Shown: piece after piece, positions 24,066 through 31,519 of the stretch | How the letters are laid out: every line of letters starts with the position of its first letter | How positions within the stretch are numbered: position 1 is the stretch's first letter | Origin: Bacteroidales bacterium | GTDB taxonomy: Bacteria; Bacteroidota; Bacteroidia; Bacteroidales; UBA932 | Length of the DNA: 42,303 nt | Reading direction: 5' to 3' | Assembly (NCBI GenBank): GCA_017428245.1 | Contig: JAFRRF010000039.1 | Span: 1-42,303, forward strand | The notes under the pieces: model-generated | What the model was told of the DNA's origin: nothing | Databases searched by the model: none | Seen by the model: the letters and a program-made list of their open reading frames with translations, nothing else | Position numbers and translations under genes: made by a program

Positions 24066-24121
24066 GCGCCTGTTTGGCGGGCTCGCGGAGATGGGGCGCC
24101 GCGAGCCCGCCAAACAGGCGC
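24066..24121. repeat. Perfect 23-base inverted repeat with 10-base loop
   Basis: GCGCCTGTTTGGCGGGCTCG plus CGG (24066-24088) is matched exactly by its reverse complement at 24099-24121, with the loop AGATGGGGCG. It lies 30 bases downstream of the stop of the minus-strand HdrDE-like gene. No T-run follows on either side, so it is not a canonical terminator, though it may stabilise or end the long Hdr transcript. Confidence 0.85.
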
Positions 24122-24150
24122 CGCGACTACCTCCGGGGGAGGCGCTGTGG

Positions 24151-25965
24151 CTACGCCAGATGCTCCGCGAGGGCCTGGGCGAAGTCGACGACAGGGACGG
24201 AGGCGTAGCGGTCGAAGGTCTTCAGGCAGAGCGGGCAGGCGGTGACGATCTGCTCGGGGTTGTTGGCCGTCAGGTTGTCGAGGGCGCCGCGGGTGATGGG
24301 CTCGCGGTCTTCATAGCGGAGCGTCAGCGAGCCGACGGAGCCGCCGCAGCAGACGCTCTCCACGCGCTCCTTGGCGGCGGGGACGAGTTGGCCGACGGCA
24401 CGCAGGGCCTGGCGCGGTGCGTCGTAGATGCCGCAGCCGCGGCCCAGGTCGCACGGGTCGTGATAGACCAGGGTCTGGTGACCGTTCTCCAGGCGGAGCC
24501 GTCCTTCGGCGATCAGCCGGTTGAAGTACTCCGTATAATGCATTACCTCCACGTCGATCAGGTCGTAGTGTTCTTTGAAGATCCGATAGCAGATGGCGCA
24601 GCTTACCAGCAGGATGTGGGCGCCGCTGTGCTCGATGAGTTCGCGGTTCTTTTCGATGAGCTTGCGGGCCTCTTCCTGGCGGCCGCTGAGCATCAGGGGC
24701 CGGCCGCAACAGATGCTGCCGTCCTTGTCCATCAGCTCGAAGTCTACGCCGGCGTGCTGCAGGACCTTCTGCACGGAACGGGAAATGACGGGCGTGAGCG
24801 AGCTCATACAGCCGGCATAGTAAAGCACTTTCTCGTCGCCGACCTTCGGTAACGGCTCGACGGCTTCCAGATAGTTGAAATCTGCCGGTATCCGGTTGTT
24901 CTTCCGCTCCTGTGAACTGCGGTAGGCGAGGCGCAGGCCGCAGGCGTCCATCTGCACCTGGCAGAGCGCGGCGCATTTGCCGCACATCAGGCATTTCTCG
25001 GCGATCTCCAGCGAGCGTTTGGCGTTGCGCCGTTTGAGGTTGCGCACGAGATAGACGGTGGCGTCGCTCACGTTCTTCTTCTGCACGCCCATCGGGCAGG
25101 CGTCGATGCACACGCCGCAACTCGGGCAGGAGTAGAGCATCGCCAGCGAGAAGCCCTTGCGCGTGTGGCGTACCGGCAGCCCCGCATTGCGCATCGGGAT
25201 CAGCAGGATCTCCGCCGGGATGTGCATATAACGCGTGAACGGCAGCACCGTCAGGAAAGTGCCCAGCGCCAGGGAGTAAAGCCACCAAGCCAAGGTGAAG
25301 TTCTGTGGATTGCTCATAAAGTTCCGGAGCAGCCAGTTGATGGGGACGGTCATGAAACTGCCGCCCGCCACGCCGGCCGTGAAACCCTCGGCGATCCAGC
25401 GCAGCGGGAAGATGGCCCAGAGGCTGTAGAGGCCGATGCGGTCGGTGAGGGTGAGTTTCGTGGTGCGGCGCATTCCCACGATGCGCGAACGGAAACGCTT
25501 GATGATGGCGATGGTGATACCGCTCAGGATGATCAGCAGGAAGAAGTCCATCAGGAAGAAGAAGAACGAGCCCTGCAGCGTCGTGTTCTGCTCCTCCATG
25601 AAGTAGCGGAAGAAGATGGGGTAGTAGAGCTTGTGCAGCCGCTCCGGAATGTAGAGGATCGTCTCGATGTGGCCGATGACGATGATCATGAACCAGCCGA
25701 AGGCGATGCTCGAGTGCATATAGCCCAGCACCTTGTTGCGCTTCCACAACTTGACGTGGAAGAGGCAGTCGCAGAACAGGTCGCGGATGTTCTTCACGAT
25801 GGCGGTGGGCGTGATCAGCGAGAGGGCGAACTTGCGGCGGTCGGCGGGCGAGAGCTGCACCAGCACCTTGATCAGCGACAGGATGCAGTAGCCCAGCACG
25901 AAGGTCATTCCAAAGACGAACGGCAGGACAAAGGGATCGTAGGCGGCCAGGATGCGTTCTTTCAT
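24151..25965 (-). CDS. Membrane cytochrome b-like/HdrD-like fusion iron-sulfur protein
   Basis: 604 residues in three parts. Residues 1-255 hold about five membrane helices (13-35, 83-108, 131-157, 178-195, 226-247) with histidines at 84, 99 and 248 that could ligate heme b, like HdrE/DsrM/NarI-type subunits. Residues 280-290 (CPSCGVCIDAC) and 325-335 (CLMCGKCAALC) bind two [4Fe-4S] clusters. Residues 380-604 carry two CCG domains: Cys386, CC 419-420, CAIC-type Cys456/459, then Cys505, Cys511, CC 539-540 and Cys577/580. This is an HdrD plus HdrE arrangement in one chain, similar to DsrMK fused. It probably links the menaquinone pool to a thiol/disulfide or other two-electron substrate. It is the last gene of the Hdr cluster; its start overlaps the preceding HdrC stop by four bases. 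Confidence 0.85.
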   Translation of the reverse strand: MKERILAAYDPFVLPFVFGMTFVLGYCILSLIKVLVQLSPADRRKFALSLITPTAIVKNIRDLFCDCLFHVKLWKRNKVLGYMHSSIAFGWFMIIVIGHIETILYIPERLHKLYYPIFFRYFMEEQNTTLQGSFFFFLMDFFLLIILSGITIAIIKRFRSRIVGMRRTTKLTLTDRIGLYSLWAIFPLRWIAEGFTAGVAGGSFMTVPINWLLRNFMSNPQNFTLAWWLYSLALGTFLTVLPFTRYMHIPAEILLIPMRNAGLPVRHTRKGFSLAMLYSCPSCGVCIDACPMGVQKKNVSDATVYLVRNLKRRNAKRSLEIAEKCLMCGKCAALCQVQMDACGLRLAYRSSQERKNNRIPADFNYLEAVEPLPKVGDEKVLYYAGCMSSLTPVISRSVQKVLQHAGVDFELMDKDGSICCGRPLMLSGRQEEARKLIEKNRELIEHSGAHILLVSCAICYRIFKEHYDLIDVEVMHYTEYFNRLIAEGRLRLENGHQTLVYHDPCDLGRGCGIYDAPRQALRAVGQLVPAAKERVESVCCGGSVGSLTLRYEDREPITRGALDNLTANNPEQIVTACPLCLKTFDRYASVPVVDFAQALAEHLA

Positions 25966-26300
25966 CGCTCTTCCTCCACTTTATAAACTTTGCCGATGCT
26001 CAGGATCAGGTGGCGCGTGTTGATGCCCCGCGGGCAGACCAGCAGGCATTTGCCACAGAGCATGCAGTGCCGCAGCATCGGGAGGGTCTCCTTCTCCCGG
26101 CCCCGCTGGAGCGAGAGGATCACGCGCCGCAGGCTCATCTCCGTGAACACGCCCGCCGAACAGCTGGCGGTGCAGGAGCCGCAGGCGATGCACTTGGCCA
26201 CATCGGGTTCGAGCCGATGGAGTTCCTCGAACGCCGGATTCTCGACGTTCTCAATCCTGAGGGTGGAACTCGGGGTCAGTCCGTAGCCGAAATCGATCAT
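25962..26300 (-). CDS. HdrC-like 4Fe-4S dicluster protein (second copy)
   Basis: 112 residues. Two [4Fe-4S] motifs are visible: CIACGSCTASC at 37-47 and CMLCGKCLLVC at 79-89. The arrangement matches HdrC, which carries electrons between HdrA-type flavoproteins and HdrB/HdrD-type catalytic subunits. Its start overlaps the HdrA-like stop by four bases and its end overlaps the membrane fusion protein start, so the three are translated together. The short length fits a minimal HdrC. Soluble or loosely membrane-associated. Confidence 0.87.
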   Translation of the reverse strand: MIDFGYGLTPSSTLRIENVENPAFEELHRLEPDVAKCIACGSCTASCSAGVFTEMSLRRVILSLQRGREKETLPMLRHCMLCGKCLLVCPRGINTRHLILSIGKVYKVEEER

Positions 26301-27313
26301 TTCTGCGGGGCTTTGAGATAGCGGTCGATGGCCAGGGCGGCGGCCGAGGCTTCGCTCATCGTTTCGGGGATGGTTTTGGGCCCGGTGGCGGCACCGGCGA
26401 AGAACACGCCTTCGCGCGATGAAGTGAACGGGCTGACGATCAGGCTCTTCGGGAGGAAGAAGCCGTCTTCGCCCGTCTGGATGTTCATCATCCGGGACAG
26501 TTGCTGGGTGCTGGCGGAAGGGGCCATGCCGGCCATCAGCACGAGCATGTCCATCTTGATCTTCATCGGTTTGCCGAACAGTGTGTCCTCGGCCTTGACG
26601 AAGAGGTGTCCGTCGAGATCTTCCGACACTTCGGAGACGCGGCCGCGCACGAAGCGGATGCCGTGTTCCTTCTGGGCCTTGAGATACAGGTCCTCATACT
26701 TGCGGCCGAACATGCGCAGGTCCATATAGAAGCAATAGACCGTCGCTCCCGGGAACTTTTCCTTGAGTTCGCAGGCCTGCTTGACGGCCGTCACGCAGCA
26801 CACCTTCGAGCACTGGCGGTTGCCCGCCTTCTCGTCGCGCGAGCCTACGCAGTGGACGAAACCGATGACCTTCACATCGTCGAACTGGGGCGCCGCCCCG
26901 CTCTTGAACCAGGCCTCCAGCTCGGCGTTGGTAATCACGCGTTCGTAGATGCCGTAGCCGTATTCCTCCTTTTTCTCGGCCTTGAACAGGTCGAAGCCCG
27001 TGGTCAGCAGGATGGCGCGGACCTGTGCGGAGAGACCGTTCGAGAGTTTGACCACCCAGGTATCCTTAAGGCGGTTGATCGACAGGACCTCCGTCTCGGT
27101 GAAATATTTAATGCCGCCCAGGTCCTCGAGCATCGGGTCGAGGAAGGTGCGCGCCTCGACCCCGTCGGGGAAGAGGCGGTCCCAGCGGGCGAGATGGCCG
27201 CCCAGGACGGGTTCCTTTTCGATGAGTATGGGCGTGTAGCCCAGGTCGCGCAGCCTGCGGGAGGCTTCGATGCCGGCGGGTCCTCCGCCGATGACGACGA
27301 CATTCTGGCTCAT
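26297..27313 (-). CDS. HdrA/QmoA-like FAD-dependent protein (short form)
   Basis: 338 residues. The N-terminal FAD-binding Rossmann motif VIGGGPAGIEASRRL is at 7-21, and a cysteine cluster FVHCVGSRDEKAGNRQCSKVCC lies around 152-173 (Cys155, 168, 172, 173) as in HdrA and QmoA. The C-terminal VFFAGAATGPKTIPETMSEA is the second FAD contact. It lacks the extra ferredoxin domains of methanogen HdrA, so the flavin-bifurcating architecture is incomplete; it is closer in size to QmoA-type subunits. It lies between HdrB-like (one base away) and HdrC-like (four-base overlap) genes. Role: electron transfer hub of the complex, inferred. Confidence 0.85.
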   Translation of the reverse strand: MSQNVVVIGGGPAGIEASRRLRDLGYTPILIEKEPVLGGHLARWDRLFPDGVEARTFLDPMLEDLGGIKYFTETEVLSINRLKDTWVVKLSNGLSAQVRAILLTTGFDLFKAEKKEEYGYGIYERVITNAELEAWFKSGAAPQFDDVKVIGFVHCVGSRDEKAGNRQCSKVCCVTAVKQACELKEKFPGATVYCFYMDLRMFGRKYEDLYLKAQKEHGIRFVRGRVSEVSEDLDGHLFVKAEDTLFGKPMKIKMDMLVLMAGMAPSASTQQLSRMMNIQTGEDGFFLPKSLIVSPFTSSREGVFFAGAATGPKTIPETMSEASAAALAIDRYLKAPQK

Positions 27314-27314
27314 A

Positions 27315-28385
27315 TCAGCAGCATTTGATGTTCATCGGGAATTCCGGCCTCTGCAATTCCTTGCCGTTCAGTCCCTTGTATTTGTCTTCCGGTTTGTAGG
27401 GGATGCCCATTTTGTCGAGCAGTGGCTCGACGGCCACTTGATGGGTCTGCAGGCCGAGGTCCCACGGGTCGTAACCCAGCACCAGGCCGGCCACCTCCTC
27501 GTAAGTGAACACGGGAATGCCGTAGCCGTTCTGGCCGTAGGTCTTGCCGGTCTGCTCGGCGATGACGTACTGCCAGCGGTCGAGGAAATAGGGGCAGCCG
27601 GGGCAGTTGGTGATGATCATGTCGGGTTCGAAGGGCTCCATGCTCTCGAATTTCTTGTGGGTGTTCGACATCGAGTAGCCGCGGTTGGCCTTGACCAGAT
27701 ACTGGCGGAAGCCGAAGCCGCAGCAGTGGCGCCGCTCCGGGTAGTCGATCACCTCGCCGCCCCACGATTCCACCATGCCGGCCAGCACGTAGGGGTACTC
27801 GGCGCCGCCCACGCCCTTGGACGGGAACATCTTGGCGTAGTGGCAGCCGATGTGCTCCACAACGCGCAAGGGCTCACCCGTCTCGCGGTTGACGAGCCGG
27901 AACTTCGCCCGTTCGGCGATCTCGTTGCGGAACTTGTAGATCAGGTCACTGGCGTGGGCCAGGTAGGTCGGGATCTTGAACTCCCGCCGGGTGGCCTTCC
28001 AGAGGTTCTCGCGGATCTTCGCCTCGAGTTCGGGGAATTCGCGCCAGTCCTCGATGACCTCGGAGTAGAGGCCGAAACTCGTGATGCAGCTGCACACGTA
28101 GTTTTCATAACCCGCCTCGGTCATCAGGGCGAACTGCCGGGCGATGATGGTCATCATCGTTTCCTGCGGGATGGCTTCGCTGTGGTAGGCGATGCCGCCG
28201 CAGGTAGTGTGGTGCGGCGTCTCGTAAATGTCCTTGCCGAGCCGGTCGCGGAGGATCTCCAGGAAGGTCTTCTCGGAGGCCGGGAAGAAACTCTGGCGGA
28301 TGCAGCTCCGCACGTAGAACCAGTGGTCGGTGGGTATTTCTTTCTGGTACTCGGACCAGATGCGTTGTTTTCCTTGGTAGATCAT
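27315..28385 (-). CDS. HdrB-like CCG-domain protein with degenerate first motif
   Basis: 356 residues. The second CCG motif is complete: Cys181, CC 221-222 and Cys261/Cys264. In the first, the CC pair is replaced by Thr61-Cys62 (HHTTCGG), though Cys28, Cys98 and Cys100 remain. HdrB binds non-cubane [4Fe-4S] clusters through these motifs and carries the disulfide-reducing site, so the loss of one cysteine may mean a single altered cluster. The protein ends in a Cys-Cys pair (KCC). It lies six bases after the HdrC-like gene and one base before the HdrA-like gene. Family assignment is good; substrate is unknown. Confidence 0.83.
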   Translation of the reverse strand: MIYQGKQRIWSEYQKEIPTDHWFYVRSCIRQSFFPASEKTFLEILRDRLGKDIYETPHHTTCGGIAYHSEAIPQETMMTIIARQFALMTEAGYENYVCSCITSFGLYSEVIEDWREFPELEAKIRENLWKATRREFKIPTYLAHASDLIYKFRNEIAERAKFRLVNRETGEPLRVVEHIGCHYAKMFPSKGVGGAEYPYVLAGMVESWGGEVIDYPERRHCCGFGFRQYLVKANRGYSMSNTHKKFESMEPFEPDMIITNCPGCPYFLDRWQYVIAEQTGKTYGQNGYGIPVFTYEEVAGLVLGYDPWDLGLQTHQVAVEPLLDKMGIPYKPEDKYKGLNGKELQRPEFPMNIKCC

Positions 28386-28391
28386 AGCGCG

Positions 28392-29093
28392 TCAGTCTTG
28401 GGGGTTGAGGTGGCAGGTCGAAGTCTGGTTGAAGGCCTGCGCTTCGTACTCTTCCATCGAGAGCCCCATTTCGGCGGCCTTCTCGCGCGATTTCTCTTCG
28501 ACGACTTCCATCCAGCGGGTGGCGCCGGTCAGGTCGAAAATGGCCTTCAGTTCGTCGAGCGACTCCTGCGGGATCTTGCGCAGTGCGCCGGGGCCGACCT
28601 GGCCCAGGTGCGCGCCGAGGCGCTCGTACACGTCTTCCATATGGTCCTGCGTCCATTTGCCCACCGTGCCGTATTCAGGGTGCTTGTCGTATGCGAAAGT
28701 CTTGGGATAGACGCAATAGCCGTAGTTGAGGACGTTTTGCTGCATCGCGTGCATCAGTGGGAGCATCTGGCGGCCCTTTTCGCTCTCTGCGAAATAACCC
28801 AGTTCGATGGACAGGGCCCGCAGGGCCATGATCACCAGACCCGGCGCGTTCTTGCGCGGGCAGCGCGTCACGCAGGAGAGGCATTCTCCGCAGTACCAGA
28901 TGGTGTCGCTCTTGAGCAGTTCGATGATGGCATCGTCGTCGCGGCTCTGCACGATGGTGACGATCTTCTTGGGGTTGTAGCGGTAGAATTCCGCCGCGGG
29001 GCAGATGGCGGTGCAGGTGCCGCAGCTGATGCAGGCCTTGAGCCCTTCCTTAATGCGGTAGTCCTGTGCGAGCCGGTCGTAGATCTTTCCCAT
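28392..29093 (-). CDS. HdrC-like 4Fe-4S protein (first copy)
   Basis: 233 residues from the ATG at 29093 (MGKIYDRLAQDYRIKEG). Two [4Fe-4S] motifs are at 21-31 (CISCGTCTAIC) and 68-78 (CGECLSCVTRC). The C-terminal 130 residues are helical and unlike the short HdrC at 25962. The ATG overlaps the nagA stop by one base (TAATG). It is the first Hdr gene of the cluster and is followed within six bases by the HdrB-like gene, the order found in HdrCB pairs. Confidence 0.86.
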   Translation of the reverse strand: MGKIYDRLAQDYRIKEGLKACISCGTCTAICPAAEFYRYNPKKIVTIVQSRDDDAIIELLKSDTIWYCGECLSCVTRCPRKNAPGLVIMALRALSIELGYFAESEKGRQMLPLMHAMQQNVLNYGYCVYPKTFAYDKHPEYGTVGKWTQDHMEDVYERLGAHLGQVGPGALRKIPQESLDELKAIFDLTGATRWMEVVEEKSREKAAEMGLSMEEYEAQAFNQTSTCHLNPQD

Positions 29094-30259
29094 TATTCTC
29101 CTTTGCAAAATGTCCTTACAATGTTGAATCCGGCGTCCACCAGGTTGATGTCGGCATCCTTGCCCTCGGCGATGGAGCCCTTGCGGTCGTAAAGACCCAG
29201 CAATCTGGCGGGCGTGGCCGCAGCCATCCGGAGCACGTCTTCCACCGGGAGCCCGGTGTGGAAGACCAGGTGGCGGACCATCCCGTCGAGCGGGGTGGTG
29301 GAAGAGGCGAAGGAGGTACGCGTCTCGTTCATCGAGATGCCGTCCTCCACGTGGAAGGTAACGCCGCCCGTGTGGACCACGGTGCCGGAAGGCATTCCGG
29401 CGCAGAGGCAGGCGTCCGAGACGACGAGCATCTTGTCGGGGCCCTTGCAACGGTAGGCGATGCGCAGCAGTTCGTCGGGCAGATGGAAGCCGTCGCAGAT
29501 GGTTTCGGCGTACAGTCCGTCGAATGTCAGGCCGGCCTCGACCAGCCCGCCGATGCGGAACGGCCCTTCCTTGTGCGTCTGCGACATCGCGTTGTAGAGA
29601 TGGGTGACGCTCGTGGCGCCGCGTTTCATCCCTTCTTCGGCCTGGGCGATGACGGCCTGGCTGTGGCCCATCGAAATCTGGATGCCCAGGGCTACGATGC
29701 CGGGGAAAAAGTCGAGATTGTGCCCATATTCCGGCGCGATGGTCGTACGGGTGATCACGTCGCGGTATTCCTCGTAGATGCGCACGTTCCGTTCATCGAT
29801 GGGGACGATGTTCTCCTTGGGCTGGGAACCGTTGTAAGTCGGGTTGAGGAATGGTCCTTCCAGATGGGCGCCCAGGATATCGGCTTTTCCGGGGGCGTTG
29901 AGCCGCCGGACCTTGCGCAGGGAGTCGAGCCCCTGTTCGAGGTCGGGTAGGGAGAGTGCCATCCAGGTGGGCACGATCGTCGTCACGCCGTGCTGTTGAT
30001 AGAAATCCCGCGTGCCCAGGATGGAAGCTTCCGTGTTGTCGTTGATGTCGTGTCCGCCGCCGCCGTGGACGTGGGTGTCGATGTAACCCGGCACGGCGCT
30101 GAGCCCGCGCCCGTCAATGCACACATTGGCGGAAGCGCAGACTTCCGGCCGGTGCTCCGGCAGGATGCGGGCGATCCGGCCCTCCTCCAGCAGCAGGGCG
30201 CCGCCGCGGACCAGGCCTGTTTCGGCATAGATGTCGAGGTTCTGGATATAGGTCGCCAT
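29093..30259 (-). CDS. nagA: N-acetylglucosamine-6-phosphate deacetylase
   Basis: 388 residues from the ATG at 30259 (MATYIQNLDIYAETG). The amidohydrolase metal site is visible: DTHVHGGGG with His63 and His65, Glu134 in HLEGPFLN, His199 in MGHSQA, His220 in THLYNAM, His259 in DGFHLP and catalytic Asp282 in VVSDAC. NagA removes acetate from GlcNAc-6-phosphate in the cytoplasm, the step before NagB. An upstream TTG (30265) is possible but unlikely. The gene is co-transcribed with the Hdr-like cluster through a one-base overlap, with no obvious functional link. It could process sugar released by the GH89 enzyme at 16946. Confidence 0.93.
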   Translation of the reverse strand: MATYIQNLDIYAETGLVRGGALLLEEGRIARILPEHRPEVCASANVCIDGRGLSAVPGYIDTHVHGGGGHDINDNTEASILGTRDFYQQHGVTTIVPTWMALSLPDLEQGLDSLRKVRRLNAPGKADILGAHLEGPFLNPTYNGSQPKENIVPIDERNVRIYEEYRDVITRTTIAPEYGHNLDFFPGIVALGIQISMGHSQAVIAQAEEGMKRGATSVTHLYNAMSQTHKEGPFRIGGLVEAGLTFDGLYAETICDGFHLPDELLRIAYRCKGPDKMLVVSDACLCAGMPSGTVVHTGGVTFHVEDGISMNETRTSFASSTTPLDGMVRHLVFHTGLPVEDVLRMAAATPARLLGLYDRKGSIAEGKDADINLVDAGFNIVRTFCKGE

Positions 30260-30275
30260 TGTCAAAATTAATCCG

Positions 30276-30283
30276 TAAAAGTA
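30276..30283 (-). promoter_or_regulatory. Probable -7 promoter element for nagA and the Hdr cluster
   Basis: TACTTTTA on the minus strand, one mismatch from TAnnTTTG, 16 bases before the nagA ATG at 30259. Confidence 0.4.
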
Positions 30284-30304
30284 CGAATTTTGTCAATATA
30301 TTGT

Positions 30305-30312
30305 TACCTTTA
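30305..30312 (+). promoter_or_regulatory. Probable -7 promoter element for the MalY/PatB gene
   Basis: TACCTTTA, one mismatch from TAnnTTTG, ending 24 bases before the ATG at 30337. Divergent from the nagA element. Confidence 0.4.
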
Positions 30313-30336
30313 CACGATTATTTGCTTATTCCGAAC

Positions 30337-31518
30337 ATGCTCTATAATTTCGACAAAATCGTGGATCGACGCGGCTCAGGCGCCATTATGACCGACTGCC
30401 TGCAGGCGCGTTACGGCCGCGACGACCTGCTGGCCCTCTGGATCGCGGATATGTATTTCGAGACGCCGGAGCCCATCCGGAAAGCCCTCGAACGGCGCCT
30501 GGACCATCAAGTGTACGGCTATTCCATCGCCCCGGAAAGTTACTGGCAGTCCATCATCGACTGGGAGCAGCAGGTGCATGGCTGGACCATCGATCGCACG
30601 CAGCTGACGTTCATCCCGGGCATCGTCCGTGGCATTGCCTTCGTGCTGCAGTGCTTTACGCAGCCCGGCGACAAGGTGGTCGTGCAGCCGCCCGTGTATA
30701 TGCCTTTCCTCAATCTCCCGCGGGCGAACGGCCGGCAGCTGGTCTACAATCCGCTGGTTTTCGACGAGGTGGCGGGCACGTACCGGATGGACTTGGAGAA
30801 CCTGGAGGAGGTCTGCAGGAAGGAAGCGCCCAAGGTGCTGATCCTGTCGAATCCGCACAATCCGGCCGGCATCGTCTGGCCGGCCGCCGACCTGACCGCC
30901 GTCGCCGACATCTGCCGGCGCCATGGCGTTCTGGTGATCTCCGACGAGATCCACGCCGATATGACACTGGGAGCTCACCGTCATTATCCCTTCCCGACGG
31001 TATCGGAAGCGGCGGCCGAGGTTTCCATCTCCTTCGCGGCGCCGAGCAAGACCTTCAACATGGCTGGTATCGTGAGTTCCTTCTGCGTGGTCTCCAATCC
31101 CCGGATCCGGGAGAAGTTCTACGGCTATCTGGAGGCCAACGAACTCAACGGCACGATGTTCCTTTCGACCGTCGCCACCGAGGCGGCGTTCACGCAGTGC
31201 GGCGCCTGGCGGCGCCAGATGCTCGCCTACGTGAAGGACAACGTCAATTTTGTGTGCAACTTTCTGAAAGACAATATCCCCGGCATCGTGGCCATCCGGC
31301 CGCAGGCATCGTTCCTGGTCTGGCTCGACTGTCGCGGCCTCGGCCTGGACCACGATGCGCTGATCGACCTGTTCGTGAACAGGGCGCGTCTGGCGCTCAA
31401 CGACGGCGAAGCCTTCGGTCCGGGCGGGGAAGGACATATGCGTATGAACGTGGGCGCTCCGCGGGCAATGATCGCCGAGGCGCTCGGCCGGCTGAAGGAG
31501 GCCGTCGGAACCCTGTAA
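30337..31518 (+). CDS. MalY/PatB-family PLP enzyme (C-S lyase or aminotransferase)
   Basis: 393 residues from the ATG at 30337 (MLYNFDKIVDRRGSGA). The opening NFDKIVDRRGSGAIMTD is typical of MalY/PatB. NPHNP at 172-176, SDEIHADM at 202-209 and Lys238 in APSKTFN (PLP lysine) are present. Family members cleave cystathionine or cysteine S-conjugates (beta-lyase) and some act as aminotransferases. It leads an operon: the DAACS symporter starts two bases after its stop, and an omega-amidase-like nitrilase follows. That grouping fits amino-acid or thioether breakdown, or glutamine transamination with omega-amidase. Which reaction occurs is not decided by the sequence. Confidence 0.88.
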   Translation: MLYNFDKIVDRRGSGAIMTDCLQARYGRDDLLALWIADMYFETPEPIRKALERRLDHQVYGYSIAPESYWQSIIDWEQQVHGWTIDRTQLTFIPGIVRGIAFVLQCFTQPGDKVVVQPPVYMPFLNLPRANGRQLVYNPLVFDEVAGTYRMDLENLEEVCRKEAPKVLILSNPHNPAGIVWPAADLTAVADICRRHGVLVISDEIHADMTLGAHRHYPFPTVSEAAAEVSISFAAPSKTFNMAGIVSSFCVVSNPRIREKFYGYLEANELNGTMFLSTVATEAAFTQCGAWRRQMLAYVKDNVNFVCNFLKDNIPGIVAIRPQASFLVWLDCRGLGLDHDALIDLFVNRARLALNDGEAFGPGGEGHMRMNVGAPRAMIAEALGRLKEAVGTL

Positions 31519-31519
31519 C

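Noticed and set aside
24019..24852. Plus-strand frame covering the 23-base hairpin and the end of the Hdr fusion gene
   Set aside because: Its beginning encodes repeats and the rest is antisense to a CCG-domain gene; no support as a protein.
27270..29192. 640-codon plus-strand frame opposite the HdrA/HdrB/HdrC genes
   Set aside because: Shadow spanning several real genes; composition again typical of reverse strand.
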